64,000 bases of DNA from Glycine soja (lineage: Eukaryota; Streptophyta; Magnoliopsida; Fabales; Fabaceae), in assembly GCF_004193775.1 (NCBI RefSeq), contig NC_041016.1, forward strand, positions 42,953,522-43,017,521. The letters run 5' to 3'. Position 1 is the first letter of the stretch. Each line of letters begins with the position of its first letter. The notes beneath the pieces are model-generated. The model was not told the origin of the DNA. It was given only the letters and a program-made list of their open reading frames with translations, and made no database searches. The translations under genes were made by a program, and so were the position numbers. Shown here in pieces: positions 61,716 through 64,000 of this stretch.

Positions 61716-61799
61716 AGCATTACCAACAACCTTAATCCAAACGAAGAAGACACGACAACAGAGTAGGGTTTTTGTTTTCAACCGTGGGAAAGAAAAATA

Positions 61800-62380
61800 C
61801 AGTTCACCGTGAGAAACTCAATTCCAACCGTTGATGTTTCATTTAGTTTTAATTAATGGTTACGATTTCTGTATTTTCTTTCTTTTTTTTTTCTTCACTA
61901 AATAGCTAAATTCATCCATTAAATTGTGACGCGTATATAAATTTGTCCAATAAAAAATTAAATTTATTCCATGATTTTTGCAAGCAGTACAAATTAGTGT
62001 TGAAATTAATGATAGATTCCTGAATTTTATAATTTAATATTAAATTAATTTTTAAAATATATTTTATCATCAAATTTAATTTATAAATATGTAAAATGTT
62101 ATATATTGATTCTTAAATTTTATAATTTAATTTTAAATTAATTTTAAAAAATATAATTTATGATCAAATAAATTTTTTAAATATTATATTTTTCACGTAA
62201 ATTAAATTTATTTATTTTTATCTTAGAATTAATTTCTCACCAATAGGGACGTTGGGAACCAATTTGACTATTTCTCCATTTTTTTTTTCATTTTCTTTTT
62301 CAACTTGTTTCTCCCTTTGTCCTTTACACAATGTCCCCTTCTCTCTCACCGTCGCTCTACACAGTACACAGTGCACACTA
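61800..62380. promoter_or_regulatory. Divergent intergenic region between the unknown gene and the PPR gene
   Basis: About 0.6 kb of AT-rich DNA separates the minus-strand start at 61715 from the plus-strand leader of the PPR gene. It probably holds both promoters. No specific element can be named. Confidence 0.4.
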
Positions 62381-63197
62381 CAAACCTTTCAACCGAAAAA
62401 CCAGAACACGGGAGCACTACAACCTTACAAAGTCTCGTGTCAAACACAATTTCTTAAAACAAAACTCAGATACTTTTTGATTGTTCAGTTTTCTGCAAAT
62501 CTCTCTCTCAGGTGAGCATTCTCTCTCTCATATTCAGCAGCTAATACCACCGAAATTTATGGTGGCAATTTTAGAATCATATTGATGCGGCATTTACAAT
62601 CTATAATCAAAGTTCACATTTTGAACTTGAGTCAGAATATGGTTTATTCTTTAGTTGAATAAAAATGTAGTCAAGTTTGGTTAGTTGATGCTCTTTCTGG
62701 TCTCTACTTATGCTGATAATAGTGATAGAGAAGTTCTAATTATGGGTTGGCTTATCATTCTAATTAAAGAATTACTACCTTAGTTGCTTCTTCTCCTTTG
62801 CCAATAGGGATGTCCTCAATGAGATGGAGTATTGATACTAGAGGGAAACTTATGCATGTCATTTATGTTTACACTTTTTATTTTACCGAATACTTTTATG
62901 TCATCTTCTTTTACTTTTGCAAGAACTCTGATATGCTCATGATCTTTGTTTACTGAATATGCTGTCATTTAACTGTGGGAAATTTTATAAGTATGATGGT
63001 TATCTTAGATGGGGTGGGCATTAGGGTGTTTGTAGTTCCTATTAATTTAAGGTCGTTGGATTTTCCACTGATTTTAGGAAGTTAGCAATTTGAGTGATTG
63101 TATTTGTGTTTTTGTTTGTTATTTGTTTTATTCCCATGCTTTAGAATTTAGATTGATGATTATGGTTTCTGTGTAGTGTCTCTCTGGTCATTGCTGA
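62381..63197 (+). other. 5' UTR with intron of the PPR gene
   Basis: A CT-rich leader ends at a good donor (ctctctctcag|gtgagc, 62512). A T-rich intron follows, with an acceptor such as ttctgtgtag near 63177, 20 bp before the start codon. A spliced 5' UTR is inferred, not shown. Confidence 0.45.
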
Positions 63198-64000
63198 ATG
63201 GACACTAGAAAACTACTACCCCTTTTGAGAGCTTGTATGAATTCCAAGTCACTGAAGCAAGGCAAGCTCATTCATCAGAAAGTTGTAACTTTGGGCTTGC
63301 AAAATGATATTTTCTTGTGCAAGACCTTGATTAACCAGTATCTTTCTTGCCATTTGTATGATCATGCAAAGTGTGTTTTTGATAACATGGAAAACCCATG
63401 TGAGATATCCTTGTGGAATGGCTTGATGGCAGGTTACACTAAGAATTACATGTATGTGGAAGCCCTAGAGCTTTTTGAGAAGTTGTTACACTACCCTTAC
63501 CTAAAACCTGATAGTTATACTTACCCTAGTGTTTTTAAGGCTTGTGGGGGGCTGCATAGATATGTTTTGGGAAAAATGATTCATACATGTTTGATAAAAA
63601 CTGGTTTAATGATGGACATTGTTGTTGGAAGCTCTCTTGTCGGTATGTATGGAAAATGCAATGCATTTGAGAAAGCCATATGGCTGTTCAATGAAATGCC
63701 TGAGAAGGATGTGGCATGCTGGAATACAGTGATTTCTTGTTATTATCAAAGTGGAAACTTCAAAGATGCCCTAGAATATTTTGGCCTAATGAGAAGATTT
63801 GGATTTGAGCCTAATTCGGTTACAATCACAACTGCTATTTCATCTTGTGCTAGACTTTTGGATTTGAACAGGGGAATGGAAATCCATGAGGAATTGATCA
63901 ATAGTGGTTTTCTGCTGGACAGTTTCATTAGCTCTGCTCTTGTTGACATGTATGGAAAATGTGGTCATCTAGAAATGGCCATAGAGATTTTTGAGCAGAT
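63198..64000 (+). CDS. Pentatricopeptide repeat (PPR) protein, PLS class, 5' part
   Basis: The frame is open from ATG 63198 to the end of the window (267 codons, no stop) and continues beyond. It begins MDTRKLLPLLRACMNSKSLK and shows successive PPR units: GKLIHQKVVTLGLQNDIFLC, SLWNGLMAGYTKNYMYVEAL, DSYTYPSVFKACGGL, GKMIHTCLIKTGLMMDIVVG, DVACWNTVISCYYQSG, NSVTITTAISSCARL and SSALVDMYGKCGHLEMAIEI. The alternating P, L and S motifs mark the PLS subfamily. These are usually targeted to plastids or mitochondria and bind RNA, often for C-to-U editing when an E or DYW tail is present (outside this window). The N-terminus recalls Arabidopsis At5g27110. It lacks introns in the part seen and is undamaged. 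Confidence 0.9.
   Translation, partial: MDTRKLLPLLRACMNSKSLKQGKLIHQKVVTLGLQNDIFLCKTLINQYLSCHLYDHAKCVFDNMENPCEISLWNGLMAGYTKNYMYVEALELFEKLLHYPYLKPDSYTYPSVFKACGGLHRYVLGKMIHTCLIKTGLMMDIVVGSSLVGMYGKCNAFEKAIWLFNEMPEKDVACWNTVISCYYQSGNFKDALEYFGLMRRFGFEPNSVTITTAISSCARLLDLNRGMEIHEELINSGFLLDSFISSALVDMYGKCGHLEMAIEIFEQ

Noticed and set aside
1..64000. CRISPR arrays, bacterial operons, rRNA or tRNA genes
   Set aside because: None seen. The repeats present are microsatellites, minisatellites and transposon termini of a plant genome.

Overview
The window is plant nuclear DNA. The genes have introns, the intergenic DNA is AT-rich, and a large share is nested retrotransposons and DNA transposons. A legume close to soybean (Glycine) is the most likely source. 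This is an inference from the recognised repeat types (a TRIM, the TAATCGATTAC-rich LTR, CACTA ends with hairpin arrays) and the plant gene families. No database search was possible.

Region 1 (about 1.7-20.9 kb) is a nest of elements. A degraded Ty1/Copia element (LTRs 1739-3370 and 20049-20291) is split by about 14 kb of foreign DNA. Its 5' LTR carries a 1.4-kb insertion ending in a perfect hairpin. The foreign DNA ends at a CACTA-type terminus (19749) and holds pieces of host genes: a CSLC glycosyltransferase exon, a sulfate transporter exon and an unidentified exon. Inside it lie a solo LTR (9602-10685) and a full-length but decayed Ty3/Gypsy element (11615-18035) with a perfect 5-bp target duplication. 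A TRIM (20297-20888) abuts the Copia 3' LTR.

Region 2 (about 21.8-35.0 kb) is a decayed plant Helitron. RPA-like pieces are followed by a Rep (HUH) and PIF1-type helicase protein, all on the plus strand. It is broken by a CACTA-like insertion, a non-coding repeat and a miniature LTR element with about 0.9-kb LTRs.

Region 3 (35.6-38.7 kb) holds two long-TIR Mutator-like elements, each with a perfect 9-bp target duplication. The second is a Pack-MULE carrying the start of a heavy-metal-associated isoprenylated protein (HIPP) gene, part of it inverted.

Region 4 (41-64 kb) is gene-bearing. It contains an apparently intact LNK-type clock gene (minus), a filament-like plant protein (FPP) pseudogene with five lesions (minus), and a LINE fragment (minus). 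An array of partial, intron-containing gene pieces follows, all on the minus strand: a BBE-like piece, an RRA-like arabinosyltransferase N-terminus, TIM10 without its first exon, the C-terminal half of HOP/STI1, and an unknown three-exon gene start. The window ends with the first 267 codons of a PPR gene (plus). The same-strand fragment array and the Pack-MULE are the most unusual content. No single biochemical pathway links these genes; the window is mainly a record of transposon-driven gene capture.
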